The translations under genes were made by a program, and so were the position numbers. 64,000 nt of DNA, taken from the NCBI RefSeq assembly GCF_001485215.1, contig NZ_BBWW01000001.1:5208001-5272000 (forward strand). Reading direction: 5' to 3'. This DNA comes from Leptolyngbya sp. NIES-2104. GTDB taxonomy: Bacteria; Cyanobacteriota; Cyanobacteriia; Leptolyngbyales; Leptolyngbyaceae. Positions within the stretch are counted from its first letter, which is position 1; each line of letters starts with the position of its first letter. The notes beneath the pieces were generated by a model. It was not told the DNA's origin. It saw nothing but the letters and a program-made list of their open reading frames with translations, and searched no databases. Shown here in pieces: positions 51,591-60,800 of the stretch.

Positions 51591-51903
51591 AAGTACTTCC
51601 TCAAATCAACGGATCTTGACTTAAAAGTAGATTCGTACTAATTCGGGGGCTGGTCATTCCTTGATATCAACGATTAAAGCGAAGGTTCAATCAAGGAAGA
51701 GCGTTTCGCTAAAGATGACCCGAATCTCGTATTTTCTAGTTTTGCGTTGAATAGAGCCATCAGTAGCTTAATACAAGTCGTTGAATAACACTACATTTTT
51801 ATAAAGTGTTAAACATCACAGAACTATCCAAATAGGTCAATGTATCTATCGTTAGAAAATGGCTGAAGTACGGGTTCGATTGTTATTTACCCAAACTGTA
51901 TTG
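51591..51903. other. Intergenic region with one hairpin
   Basis: This 313-bp spacer separates two minus-strand genes. An inverted repeat AACACT/AGTGTT near 51787-51811 with AT-rich surroundings may terminate the ferredoxin-like gene. The rest should hold the promoter of the response regulator. I see no gene. Confidence 0.45.
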
Positions 51904-52269
51904 TTATGAATCATTTGTATGCTGTCTTCTAGCAATCGTTGAATTTTCCACTGTGATTGCCGAATCTCTGAGTGTTGCAGAGCGACAAACATAAGCGGGG
52001 TGAATGCGGGGGTGAAGTAAGCGATCGACGGGTTGATTGTTTTCTAAATGAGACTGTGCGATCGCGTTGACATCAGTCGGCTTGACTCGACAATACCAAA
52101 TCTCATCGGGCAAAATTCGTACCGTTGCACCTAGGTTACATTGTCCTTGGCATTCAGCAGGCACGATCGCAGCATCGGAAGAACACTCTAAAAAAGCTGC
52201 CAGCACCTCGGCTGATCCCTGAGCAAGACAGCTTTGATACTGGCAGATTAAAACCTGTTTAGAGGACAT
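51904..52269 (-). CDS. Thioredoxin-like [2Fe-2S] ferredoxin domain protein
   Basis: This 121-residue protein resembles the thioredoxin-fold ferredoxins that bind one 2Fe-2S cluster. The four cluster ligands are C9 and C14 in CQYQSCLAQGS, and C40 and C44 in ECQGQCNLGATV. The middle IWYCRVKPTDVNAIAQSHLEN is typical, and the last 40 residues are basic and probably not part of the core. The CobW-type GTPase gene lies 59 bp upstream on the same strand, so they may share a transcript. The electron-transfer partner is unknown. Confidence 0.85.
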   Translation of the reverse strand: MSSKQVLICQYQSCLAQGSAEVLAAFLECSSDAAIVPAECQGQCNLGATVRILPDEIWYCRVKPTDVNAIAQSHLENNQPVDRLLHPRIHPAYVCRSATLRDSAITVENSTIARRQHTNDS

Positions 52270-52328
52270 TTTGGATTTTTGACGAAGGGTAAAGAAGGTA
52301 ACTTCGTCTGTTATGCCCTAGATTGCCC

Positions 52329-53447
52329 TTAGCGACCGAAACCTTTGCCTTTATTTTGTGAGGAAGGGCATAGACAAGCTTCGACTTGCGATCGTAGTTC
52401 CGCATGATCTAACCCTTGTCCGATCAGCACCAATTGATTTTTTGGGGTGCCTTTCCACTCATCGTCATCGAGCGAGAACCGTTTACCGCTCAGATGGAAA
52501 ATGTGACGCTTTGGACTTTCATCAAACCAGAGAATGCCTTTAGCGCGAAACACATTCGTCGGAAGCTGATTGTCTAAGAAATGCTGGAACTTCCGAATAC
52601 TAAACGGTCGATCGCTCTCGAATGAGATCGAGGTGAAACCATCATTCTCTAAGTGATTTGAGTGATGGTGATGGTCGTGATCATGATCGTGGGCGCAATG
52701 ACCGTGGTCGTGATCGCAACTGGAATGATCATGATGATCGTGGTCGTGGTGATCATGATCGTGATCGGATTCCGCATCGGGATCGAAGTATTGATCCGAC
52801 TCGAACAATCCAACGCTTAATAATGCTGCTAACGGAACTTGTCCTTTCACAGTGCGGAGAATTCTTGCACCTTCTTTGATATCGCGAATCCGGACTTCGA
52901 GCGCATCGACATTCGCTTCATCAACTAAGTCGGTTTTGTTCAGCAGAATGATATCGCCGTAGGCAATTTGACTGTAAGCGGCTTCACTGTTGAACAAATC
53001 TAAGCTGAAGTTTTCAGAATCAACCACGGTGACGATCGAATCAAGACGAGTTAAATCGCGTAATTCAGTTCCCAAAAAGGTCAACGCAACCGGAAGCGGA
53101 TCAGCCAGTCCCGTTGTTTCAACCACTAAATAATCGATTTTGTCCTGACGCTCTAGAACTTTATAGACCGCCTCTACAAGGTCATTATTAATGGTGCAAC
53201 AGATACAGCCGTTGCTGAGTTCCACCATGTTTTTATCTTCGTCGGTCTGGATAATCAGCTCGTTATCGATGCCAATTTCACCGAACTCGTTGACCAAGAC
53301 CGCCGTTTTCAAGCCTTGTTGATTCGTGAGAATGTGATTGAGCAAAGTCGTTTTACCGCTGCCCAAGAAACCTGTGATAATCGTAACCGGAAGCCCAGTT
53401 TTGGGCGCGTCCATCGGAGATTCAGACTGAGTGCTGACTGATTGCAT
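52329..53447 (-). CDS. CobW/ZNG1-family GTPase with histidine-rich loop
   Basis: This is a G3E-family metal chaperone GTPase of 372 residues. It has Walker A GFLGSGKTTLLNHIL near residue 26, the CxCC metal-binding motif in GCICCTINNDL, ETTGLADP and LNKTDL. Residues about 215-255 form a striking histidine-aspartate-rich loop with repeated HDHDH units and two cysteines, which is expected to bind zinc or another transition metal. The CobW C-terminal domain (FSIRKFQHFLDNQLPTNVFRAKGILWF) follows. Members of this group often deliver zinc under starvation, but some work with cobalt or iron; the metal is not decided here. A Zur site was not found by eye. Confidence 0.92.
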   Translation of the reverse strand: MQSVSTQSESPMDAPKTGLPVTIITGFLGSGKTTLLNHILTNQQGLKTAVLVNEFGEIGIDNELIIQTDEDKNMVELSNGCICCTINNDLVEAVYKVLERQDKIDYLVVETTGLADPLPVALTFLGTELRDLTRLDSIVTVVDSENFSLDLFNSEAAYSQIAYGDIILLNKTDLVDEANVDALEVRIRDIKEGARILRTVKGQVPLAALLSVGLFESDQYFDPDAESDHDHDHHDHDHHDHSSCDHDHGHCAHDHDHDHHHHSNHLENDGFTSISFESDRPFSIRKFQHFLDNQLPTNVFRAKGILWFDESPKRHIFHLSGKRFSLDDDEWKGTPKNQLVLIGQGLDHAELRSQVEACLCPSSQNKGKGFGR

Positions 53448-53538
53448 AGCACGATCGCATCAAATATCTTTTCCCCATTATTGCTGATTAGAATCGATTA
53501 GGATGGGATATCGATCGTTATTCATTTGAAAGAATTTC

Positions 53539-54963
53539 ATGGCTTTAGTCGTTTACAACACCTTAACCCGCAGCAAAGAACCGTTTGAGCCGATCGAATT
53601 GGGTCATGTGAAGATGTATTGCTGCGGTGTCACGGTGTACGACTTCTGCCATTTGGGTCATGCTCGATCGTATATTGTCTGGGATACGATTCGGCGCTAT
53701 CTAACGTGGCGTGGGTATCGAGTGCGCTATGTGCAGAATTTCACCGATATCGATGACAAAATTCTGAATCGAGCGCGAGAAGAAGGATCATCGATGGAAG
53801 CCGTTGCAGAATTGAATATTCAGCGCTATTTCGAGGATATGCGGCGGTTGAATATTTTGGATGCGGATGCTTACCCGCGTGCAACTGAAACTTTAGACGG
53901 TATCAAGCGCTTGATTCGCGAATTGGAAGAGAAAGAATTTGCGTATGCGGCGGGTGGCGATGTCTATTACGCTGTTCAGAAAGATCAAGAGTACGGGAAG
54001 CTTTCGGGACGCAAATTAGACGAGATGCAGGCGGGTGCTTCGGGGCGTGTCGATGAAGTGGAATCGAAAAAGCGCTATCCGTTCGATTTTGCTTTGTGGA
54101 AGGGGGCGAAACCGGGTGAGCCTGCGTGGGAATCGCCTTGGGGCAAAGGTCGTCCTGGATGGCACATTGAATGTTCGGCAATGGTGCGAGAATTTTTGGG
54201 AGAATTGATCGATATTCATGTCGGCGGCGCGGATCTGATTTTTCCACATCACGAGAATGAAATTGCTCAATCGGAACCTGTCACGGGTCGATCGCTTGCG
54301 AATTATTGGTTACATAACGGCATGGTGAATGTAGACGGTGAAAAAATGTCGAAATCGCTTGGCAACTTCACCACGATTCGAGATTTGCTTGATGTGAAAG
54401 GGGTTGCTCCGATGGTGGTTCGATTCTTCGTGCTGCAAGCGAGTTATCGAAAGCCGATCGATTTCACCAAAGACGCGATTACCGCTGCTGAAAATGGCTG
54501 GAATACGTTGAAAGATGGCTTGCTGTTTGGGTTTCGGCTCGATGCCAAATTAGATCAGGCATTTGAACCTGTTCGCTCGATCATTGAAGAATTCCAAACC
54601 GCGATGGATGACGATTTCAATACATCCGGTGCACTAGCGGCATTATTTCCCGTTGCCAAAGAGTTACAGCGGCAAGGCAATATTTTGATTCACGAGGGCA
54701 AAACAGATACTGCATCTGAGGCGCTTCTCCCACAGTGGCAGACATTAGTAGAACTTGCGAAAATTTTGGGGTTAGAGGCAGAACCGGAAGTGCAAACCTC
54801 TGGTGAATTCTCAGGGGATCAGATTGAAGCGATGATTCAACAGCGAAAAGCCGCGAAAAAAGCGAAGAATTTTGCCGAAGCCGATCGCATTCGTAACGAA
54901 CTTCAGGCACAAGGAATCACCTTAATCGATAAACCGGGCAACGAAACGATTTGGCATCGTTAA
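53539..54963 (+). CDS. cysS: Cysteinyl-tRNA synthetase
   Basis: CysRS charges tRNA-Cys. The class I signatures are present: the HIGH-like HLGHARSY near residue 37 and KMSKSLGN near residue 265. The zinc ligands include C28-like [14 protein letters not shown] and the downstream ECSAMV and [10 protein letters not shown] segments. The DALR-type anticodon domain and the C-terminal [20 protein letters not shown] complete the 474 residues. ATG 53539 gives the normal N-terminus with [13 protein letters not shown]. It is divergent from the CobW gene. A promoter-like TATAAT and a hairpin follow the stop and probably belong to tldD. Confidence 0.97.
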   Translation: MALVVYNTLTRSKEPFEPIELGHVKMYCCGVTVYDFCHLGHARSYIVWDTIRRYLTWRGYRVRYVQNFTDIDDKILNRAREEGSSMEAVAELNIQRYFEDMRRLNILDADAYPRATETLDGIKRLIRELEEKEFAYAAGGDVYYAVQKDQEYGKLSGRKLDEMQAGASGRVDEVESKKRYPFDFALWKGAKPGEPAWESPWGKGRPGWHIECSAMVREFLGELIDIHVGGADLIFPHHENEIAQSEPVTGRSLANYWLHNGMVNVDGEKMSKSLGNFTTIRDLLDVKGVAPMVVRFFVLQASYRKPIDFTKDAITAAENGWNTLKDGLLFGFRLDAKLDQAFEPVRSIIEEFQTAMDDDFNTSGALAALFPVAKELQRQGNILIHEGKTDTASEALLPQWQTLVELAKILGLEAEPEVQTSGEFSGDQIEAMIQQRKAAKKAKNFAEADRIRNELQAQGITLIDKPGNETIWHR

Positions 54964-54978
54964 ACTAAGGAATGTGCG

Positions 54979-55019
54979 TATAATGACTAATCTCCAAGGG
55001 TAGGTTTTTCCGTTGGAGA
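54979..55019 (+). promoter_or_regulatory. tldD promoter -10 box with leader hairpin
   Basis: TATAAT at 54979-54984 is a perfect -10 box, without a good -35 box at the normal spacing. TCTCCAA (54991-54997) and TTGGAGA (55013-55019) then form a hairpin at or near the 5' end of the mRNA. The same hairpin could serve as terminator of cysS. Both roles are inferred. Confidence 0.5.
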
Positions 55020-55057
55020 GTCGCGCTCTTTTGTCCTGAACTCATCCACATCGCTCC

Positions 55058-56497
55058 ATGATTTCTGAACTTTCTCACTTCCTGAACGCGATCGATATTC
55101 CCGCTGATTGGGTGGGGCTTCGAGCCATGAAGGAAGCATCTACCACCCGCTCTGTTCGTGATGGCATTCCCGAAACTAATGGCTCCTCGCTAACTCAAGG
55201 CGTGATGGTCGAAGTTTTGGTAAATGGGCAAATCGGTTATGCAGCAACGAATTTGCTCAGTTTGGAAGGAATTCGAGCAGCGGCACAAAAAGCTTATCAA
55301 CAAGCGATCGCGGCTTCGGAATGGAATATTTATTCGACTCCACTTTCCGCCCGTCCGAAAGTCGTGGGTCAATATGTTTCTCCGCTGATGAAACCGTTTG
55401 ATGCACTCAGTCCGGGTGAGATTAACGAGCTTCTAATTAAAATTACTCGCGAACTGAAGGTTTCGGATCAAATCGTGCAAACAAGCGCAACCGCGTTGAC
55501 GACTGAGGCAGAAACTTGGTTCGTGAGTAGCAATGGCTCAGAAGTGTATCAGCATTTCTTTCGCATTGGGACAGATTATTCTGCGACGGCTCAGGAAGGT
55601 GGCGTGGTTCAACGTCGATCGAATAATGGTTGGCTGGCAAGCTGCTATCAAGGCGGATTAGAGTATTTCATCACTCCGGATCTGTGGTCGCGAGTTCAGC
55701 AGATTGGAACGCAAGCGATCGAGCTTCTCACCGCTGAAGATTGTCCGAGTGAGACGACGACATTGGTTCTCGCACCGGATCAAATGTTGCTACAGATTCA
55801 TGAGAGTGTTGGGCATCCGTTGGAACTCGATCGTATTTTGGGCGATGAGCGTAACTATGCAGGCGGAAGCTTTGTCAAACTCAAAGACTTCGGGAATCTG
55901 GTGTATGGTTCTCCATTGATGAACATTACCTTTGATCCGACGGTTTCTGGAGAGTTCGCAAGTTATAGCTTTGATGACACTGGCGCACCCGCAACCCGCG
56001 AATATTTGATCAAAGAAGGCGTTTTACAGCGCGGACTTGGAAGCTTGGAAAGTCAGGCGAGAACAGGCGTGAAAGGGGTAGCTTGTTCGCGGGCTTCGTC
56101 TTGGAATCGTCCGCCGATCGATAGAATGGCAAATCTTAACTTAGAGCCGGGTAACAAGAGCTTTGAGAAACTGATTGCAGGAATCGATCGGGGAGTCTAC
56201 ATGGAATCGAATCGCTCTTGGTCGATCGACGATCAGCGGCATAAATTCCAGTTCAGTTGCGAATATGCTAAACGCATCGAAAACGGCAAGCTCACGACAA
56301 CTTTGAGAAATCCGAACTATCGCAGTATTACACCTCAGTTCTGGGGTGGATTGGTTGCTGTGGGTGATCGATCGACTTGGCAAATGTACGGCACACCAAT
56401 GTGCGGCAAAGGTGAACCGAATCAAGCGATTACAGTCGGACATGGTTCTCCGATCGCAGTTTTTGCCGATATCGAAGTTTTTGGAGGGGGAGCATGA
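55058..56497 (+). CDS. tldD: TldD-type metalloprotease subunit
   Basis: TldD and PmbA (TldE) form a heterodimeric zinc protease that processes modified peptides and the CcdA antitoxin in E. coli. TldD is the catalytic subunit. The zinc motif HExxxH is at H248-E249-H252 in LLQIHESVGHPLELDR, and the C-terminal cysteine ligand region AYGTPMC-like MYGTPMCGKG is present. The 479 residues match the family. The gene overlaps the pmbA-like gene by four bases (ATGA), so the pair is translationally coupled and likely produces a 1:1 complex. Confidence 0.94.
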   Translation: MISELSHFLNAIDIPADWVGLRAMKEASTTRSVRDGIPETNGSSLTQGVMVEVLVNGQIGYAATNLLSLEGIRAAAQKAYQQAIAASEWNIYSTPLSARPKVVGQYVSPLMKPFDALSPGEINELLIKITRELKVSDQIVQTSATALTTEAETWFVSSNGSEVYQHFFRIGTDYSATAQEGGVVQRRSNNGWLASCYQGGLEYFITPDLWSRVQQIGTQAIELLTAEDCPSETTTLVLAPDQMLLQIHESVGHPLELDRILGDERNYAGGSFVKLKDFGNLVYGSPLMNITFDPTVSGEFASYSFDDTGAPATREYLIKEGVLQRGLGSLESQARTGVKGVACSRASSWNRPPIDRMANLNLEPGNKSFEKLIAGIDRGVYMESNRSWSIDDQRHKFQFSCEYAKRIENGKLTTTLRNPNYRSITPQFWGGLVAVGDRSTWQMYGTPMCGKGEPNQAITVGHGSPIAVFADIEVFGGGA

Positions 56498-57825
56498 CAA
56501 TGTTAGAAACTAGCTTTAATCAATTAGTGGATGAGATCCGCAATCAGTTAAAGCCAGAGGAACAATTCACACTCACCTTAGAAAGTGAGCAAAGCCAATT
56601 TACAAGATTCAATCATGCTAAAGTTCGCCAAACGGGGACGGTCAATGATGGTAGCTTGCAGTTGGTATTGATGCACAATCAGCGGAGTAGTTACCGAGAG
56701 TTTCCGTTTACCGGAAATCTTGAAAGCGATCGACAAATCGCGAATGATGCGATCGCGGCACTGCGCGAAGAAGTTGCACAACTTCCAGAGAATCCTTACT
56801 TAGTGCTTCCTGCTGGCAACAATACGAGCCGTGAAGTTCATACAGGTCAATTGCTAGATTCAGAAGCGGTCGTTTCTACACTGATTCCGATCGTTTCAGA
56901 TCTTGATTTTACGGGCATCTATGCGGCTGGATCAGTGATTCGAGCTTATGCCGATTCAGTCGGACAGAAGCACTGGTTTGCAACCGATTCTTATTCACTC
57001 GATTACTCATTGTTCACAGCGGATGGACAAGCTGTAAAAGGAACATTTGCAGGGTCAAATTGGAATGATGCAGCTTATAAAGCGAAGATTGAGGAATCGC
57101 GATCGCAGTTAGCCCGAATGGCTCAACTTCCGAAATCAATCCAGCGGGGACAGTATCGCACTTATCTTGCGCCTGCTGCCGTCGCGGAATTGATGACAAT
57201 GCTCTCTTGGGGCGGCATTAGTGAAGCCTCTCATCAACAAGGCGGAAGCTGTTTTAGTGCAATGCGACGCGGTGAAAAGAAGCTATCTCCGAAGTTTACC
57301 TTAAAAGAAAACTTCAAATCGGGAGTAGTTCCAAGATTTAACGACCTCGGTGAAATCGCGCCCTTAGAACTATCGCTGATTGAATCCGGTGAATTGATCA
57401 ATATGCTCACTTCATCAAGAACTGCAAAAGAATACGGACTTGAAGCGAATGGTGCAACGAGTGGAGAAGAACTGCGATCGCCCGAAATTTTGCCAGGGGA
57501 TTTGAAACACGATCGCATTCTTTCAGCACTGGGGACAGGGTTGTATCTCTCGAATCTGCATTATTTGAACTGGAGCGATCGACCCACCGGACGTATTACC
57601 GGAATGACTCGGTATGCTTGTTTTTGGGTTGAGAATGGTGAGATTGTTGCCCCGATCGAGAATCTCAGATTCGATGATAGTCTCTATCAATTTTGGGGTG
57701 AGAACCTGATTGCGCTCACAAGCTTCCGAGAGTTTATTCCTGATGTGGGAACATACAGCCATCGTAATTTAGGTGGGCTTCTTGCTCCCGGAATGTTAGT
57801 CGATCGCTTCACTTACACTTTGTAG
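56494..57825 (+). CDS. PmbA/TldE-type partner subunit
   Basis: This 443-residue protein is the non-catalytic partner in the TldD/PmbA family. It shares the two-domain plan with TldD but lacks the HExxxH motif; the equivalent region reads YLAPAAVAELMTMLSWGG and continues FSAMRRGEKKLSP. ATG 56494 overlaps the tldD stop by four bases, so coupling decides the start. The end is WGENLIALTSFREFIPDVG with VDRFTYTL. Processing of ribosomally made peptides is a known role of the complex in some bacteria; no peptide biosynthetic cluster is seen nearby, so the substrate here is unknown. Confidence 0.92.
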   Translation: MTMLETSFNQLVDEIRNQLKPEEQFTLTLESEQSQFTRFNHAKVRQTGTVNDGSLQLVLMHNQRSSYREFPFTGNLESDRQIANDAIAALREEVAQLPENPYLVLPAGNNTSREVHTGQLLDSEAVVSTLIPIVSDLDFTGIYAAGSVIRAYADSVGQKHWFATDSYSLDYSLFTADGQAVKGTFAGSNWNDAAYKAKIEESRSQLARMAQLPKSIQRGQYRTYLAPAAVAELMTMLSWGGISEASHQQGGSCFSAMRRGEKKLSPKFTLKENFKSGVVPRFNDLGEIAPLELSLIESGELINMLTSSRTAKEYGLEANGATSGEELRSPEILPGDLKHDRILSALGTGLYLSNLHYLNWSDRPTGRITGMTRYACFWVENGEIVAPIENLRFDDSLYQFWGENLIALTSFREFIPDVGTYSHRNLGGLLAPGMLVDRFTYTL

Positions 57826-57834
57826 TCATCACAC

Positions 57835-57990
57835 AGCCCGAACAATAGACCTCTATAAATTCGAGATGCCCAGCGAGTGGAAATCGGGGCTATGCAGACA
57901 AAGTGTACCGTCTTACTCAGTTCCCTACGGAGGGAAACCCTCCTTTAGGACTGAGCGCTTCGTACACTCGCAGCCATCTGATAGCGTTTC
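57835..57990. repeat. Palindromic repeat of a third type
   Basis: The element contains GGAAATCGGGGCTATGCAGA with a conserved-looking ACAAAGT, and then a hairpin formed by ACTCAGTTCCCTACGGAGGG and CCCTCCTTTAGGACTGAG around AAA. Only one copy lies in this window, but the form is like a dispersed repeat. It lies between pmbA and the next gene and may carry that gene's leader. Confidence 0.6.
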
Positions 57991-58009
57991 TCTTCCGGAT
58001 CTTTTTTCA

Positions 58010-59692
58010 ATGCTCATTTCGCGCATCCATCGATTTCTTATTCCGTCTGAACCAAAGCGCGCTCGCCGAGTCGCATTCTGGTTCAGTCTCTCTTTAGGCT
58101 TTGCGCTCTACTACGGCTTTCTTGTCCTGCAAAGAGCCTTTCGAGCCGAATACGTGGTACAGGATGATGCGCGAGAGTATGTCTTTTGGATGCAGCGATT
58201 TATTGATCCAGCCTTGCTACCGAATGATCTCATCGCTCAATATTTCAAGTCCATCACGCCGCCTGGATATGCTGCGCTTTATCAATTGATGGCAATGTTC
58301 GGAATCGAACCGCTTTGGCTGAGTAAAGTGCTTCCCGTTGGACTCGGACTAATTGCAACGATCTATAGCTTTGCAATTTGCTTGCGATTGTTCCCGTTTC
58401 CGATCGCTGCTTTTACCTCCACGCTGATTTTGAATCAAAGCTTATGGTTTCGAGATGATCTCAGTTCTGCAACCCCTAGAGCATTTGTAACTCCGCTCTT
58501 TCTAGCATTTCTCTATGCTTTGATTCGGAATCACAGATCGAGCCTAATTATTATCTTGATTCTCCAAGCGCTCATTTATCCACCGCTTGTCTTTATCACG
58601 ATCGCACTTTTACTAATAAGACTTTGGCACTGGGAATCTGGAAAGCTGCGATTTCGTGCTGATCCGCTGGTTTTCATTGGAATTGCAGTCAGCGCGATCG
58701 CGTTAATTCCCTATGCGCTTTCCTCTGCGGAATTTACTCCATTGATTACGCGATCGCAAGCCTTGACCATGCCCGAACTGTATCCCGGTGGTAGACATCC
58801 TTTTTTCCATCCGAATCCTTGGCATTTCTGGCTCATTGGTGAACATAGTGGAATGATTCCGCCGTTGATGCCTCCGTTGATTTGGTTAGGACTGCTATTA
58901 CCGATTTTGATGCGGTATCGATCGAGATTTCCTTTAGTCCAGCAAATTAACGATCGAATCTCAGTTCTGCCGCAAATTGTCTATGTATCTTTGGGGCTAT
59001 TCGTAGCGGCTCACTTATTGTTACTGCGGCTATTTTTCCCAACTCGATATACGACTCATAGCTTCAGAATTGTCTTAGCGATCGCGGCTGGAATTGTGAT
59101 CACCGTTCTACTCGATTCTATTCTCCGAGCTTCTCAGAACCTTGCAAAGCTCACTCTAGCTCTAATCATCGGGGTCGTGCTGCTGTTTTATCCACAACTT
59201 TCGAGCGGCTTCCCCAACACCAATTTCCGTGTGAGTAACAATGGAGCACTTTATCAATTTTTACGATCGCAGCCCAAAAATATTATGATTGCAACGCTTT
59301 CCGACGAAGCGAACAACATCGCAACTTTCGCTCAGCGATCGGTCTTATTTAGTAAAGAACATTCGCTACCCTTTCATCTCGGATACTACAATCAAATCCG
59401 ACAGCGAATCAGTGATGTGATGCAAGCACAATACGGTTATGATCTGACTTTGGCAAAAAGCGCGATCGACCAATACCAAATCAACTTCTGGCTACTTGAG
59501 AACACAACTTTCACGCCCAAATTTCTCCAGAATGCAACTTGGCTTGAAAGCTTCCAACCTGCTTACACCACTGCACTGAACAACCTACAGCAAGAAAAAT
59601 CTCTAGCATTTAGCAAACTCTCGCGCTGCTCGGTGTTTAATAGCGATCGATTCACACTCTTAGACGCTGCTTGTATTAAAACCGCTTCTTGA
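58010..59692 (+). CDS. Polytopic membrane protein, GT-C glycosyltransferase-like
   Basis: This 560-residue protein has about ten membrane segments, including FWFSLSLGFALYYGFLVLQ, VLPVGLGLIATIYSFAICL and SSLIIILILQALIYPPLVF. After the first segment comes EYVVQDDAREYVFWMQRFID, with the DD pair that resembles the catalytic loop of GT-C glycosyltransferases such as ArnT/PMT. A long C-terminal soluble part of about 130 residues follows. I start it at ATG 58010 (MLISRIHRF); the frame extends upstream to 57866 through a repeat, which is unlikely to be coding. Sugar transfer from a lipid carrier is a guess from topology; no partner genes are nearby. Confidence 0.75.
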   Translation: MLISRIHRFLIPSEPKRARRVAFWFSLSLGFALYYGFLVLQRAFRAEYVVQDDAREYVFWMQRFIDPALLPNDLIAQYFKSITPPGYAALYQLMAMFGIEPLWLSKVLPVGLGLIATIYSFAICLRLFPFPIAAFTSTLILNQSLWFRDDLSSATPRAFVTPLFLAFLYALIRNHRSSLIIILILQALIYPPLVFITIALLLIRLWHWESGKLRFRADPLVFIGIAVSAIALIPYALSSAEFTPLITRSQALTMPELYPGGRHPFFHPNPWHFWLIGEHSGMIPPLMPPLIWLGLLLPILMRYRSRFPLVQQINDRISVLPQIVYVSLGLFVAAHLLLLRLFFPTRYTTHSFRIVLAIAAGIVITVLLDSILRASQNLAKLTLALIIGVVLLFYPQLSSGFPNTNFRVSNNGALYQFLRSQPKNIMIATLSDEANNIATFAQRSVLFSKEHSLPFHLGYYNQIRQRISDVMQAQYGYDLTLAKSAIDQYQINFWLLENTTFTPKFLQNATWLESFQPAYTTALNNLQQEKSLAFSKLSRCSVFNSDRFTLLDAACIKTAS

Positions 59693-60044
59693 TCACTGCG
59701 ATCGTACCGAGAAAGACTATACACAAAGTTACAGCGACGATCGTTTCTTCAATCCTTGGCGACACGATCACAAAAAAATTCTGACCTTTGATCAACGCCG
59801 AGAAGCTAGACACACAGAACGGCATCAGATACAGGCGAAAAACCTGCCAAAAATCTTGACCTTGCGAGGAAACACTGAGTAACAAAGCTGTTCCGATTAC
59901 GGCACTAATCCCGATCGAGTTCATCCAAATCTTCGGTGACGGATCAAAATAAAAATAAACCGTCACTAAGTACCAAATGAGATAGCACCAGAGAACTGTT
60001 TTATTCGGTTTGATGTTTTGAAAATACTGGATCAGGCGCTTCAT
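59676..60044 (-). CDS. Small hypothetical membrane protein
   Basis: This 122-residue protein has three or four hydrophobic segments: WCYLIWYLVTVYFYF, SIGISAVIGTALLLSV, LYLMPFCVSSFSALI and IVAVTLCIVFLGTIAVI. The C-terminus is basic (KKRF). The 3' end overlaps the 3' end of the convergent membrane protein gene by 17 bp. I recognise no family. An ATG at 60044 is followed by a basic N-terminus, so the first segment probably has its N-terminus inside. Confidence 0.7.
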   Translation of the reverse strand: MKRLIQYFQNIKPNKTVLWCYLIWYLVTVYFYFDPSPKIWMNSIGISAVIGTALLLSVSSQGQDFWQVFRLYLMPFCVSSFSALIKGQNFFVIVSPRIEETIVAVTLCIVFLGTIAVIKKRF

Positions 60045-60245
60045 AATGCAGTTCCAATGCCTCGAACATCATCGCATCGATCGTGCTTTCTCAACTGTTT
60101 CACGTACTACGTTAAAGTCCTAATACTTTGACCGAATGATTACTCCGTGTTTCTACGCTCTTAAGTGTAAAGTTTATGCACGTAACTCCTGATACTAGGG
60201 TACACTGCCAGCAGAAATGATGAGCTTCAAAAGGAAATTAAACAC

Positions 60246-60497
60246 ATGACAGGTAACACATCTAACGACGCAAGCAAAAAAGTTGCAGCAGGCGTTTGTG
60301 GCATTTTGTTGGGTGCACTTGGAGTGCATAAGTTTGTCTTAGGTTACACAACCGAAGGAATCATTATGCTCGTAGCTTGCTTCCTAACATGCGGCTTGAC
60401 TGGGATTCTTGGTTTAGTCGAAGGTATCATCTACCTCACGAAGACCGATGAAGAATTCGTAAACACTTACGTCAAAAACAAAAAAGGCTGGCTCTAA
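60246..60497 (+). CDS. TM2 domain protein
   Basis: This 83-residue protein is a TM2-domain protein with two membrane helices joined by a short turn. The family pattern is clear: AAGVCGILLGALGVHKFVLGYTTEGIIMLVACFLTCGLTGILGLVEGIIYLTK, with the G-A-L-G-x-H-K/R-F motif that marks the family. The start ATG 60246 is preceded by AAGGAA at a suitable distance. Functions of bacterial TM2 proteins are largely unknown. It may be co-transcribed with the small membrane protein downstream. Confidence 0.9.
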   Translation: MTGNTSNDASKKVAAGVCGILLGALGVHKFVLGYTTEGIIMLVACFLTCGLTGILGLVEGIIYLTKTDEEFVNTYVKNKKGWL

Positions 60498-60562
60498 TTG
60501 CTCCTTAGCCTGATGTTGTGCGATCGACATTAGGCTACTCTTTACTCTCCATAATTTTCACA

Positions 60563-60745
60563 ATGCAGAATCTTCCAAAAGCTTCGCGTCTCTTCTTATA
60601 CAGCATTCTGGGAATGGGCTATTTTAATGCTTTTTCCTCGATCGACATGAACCCTTTTCTAAAAAACTATCTGATTCTCGTTCCGGTGCAAATCGGTCTT
60701 GTCATTTACTTTCTCTGGTTCCGTCGCGACACGCTTAGGGACTAA
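60563..60745 (+). CDS. Small hypothetical membrane protein
   Basis: This 60-residue protein has two hydrophobic stretches: FLYSILGMGYFNAF near the N-terminus and NYLILVPVQIGLVIYFLWF near the C-terminus, ending with RRDTLRD. I start it at ATG 60563 (MQNLPKASRLF); an upstream start at 60518 is possible. No family is recognised. It lies between the TM2 gene and the P-type ATPase gene, all on one strand, so a short operon is possible. Confidence 0.6.
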   Translation: MQNLPKASRLFLYSILGMGYFNAFSSIDMNPFLKNYLILVPVQIGLVIYFLWFRRDTLRD

Positions 60746-60800
60746 AAATCGAAACTTTTTGACCAATCCGGCAAAACATCTTCTACGCTCAAGAAAGGAG

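Noticed and set aside
52658-52879. A plus-strand frame rich in D, R, G and H opposite the CobW gene
   Set aside because: It is the antisense reading of the histidine-rich tract and only mirrors its low complexity.
57866-58009. N-terminal extension of the membrane protein at 58010
   Set aside because: The extension is translated from a palindromic repeat and lacks a ribosome-binding site; the membrane protein begins naturally at MLISRIHRF.
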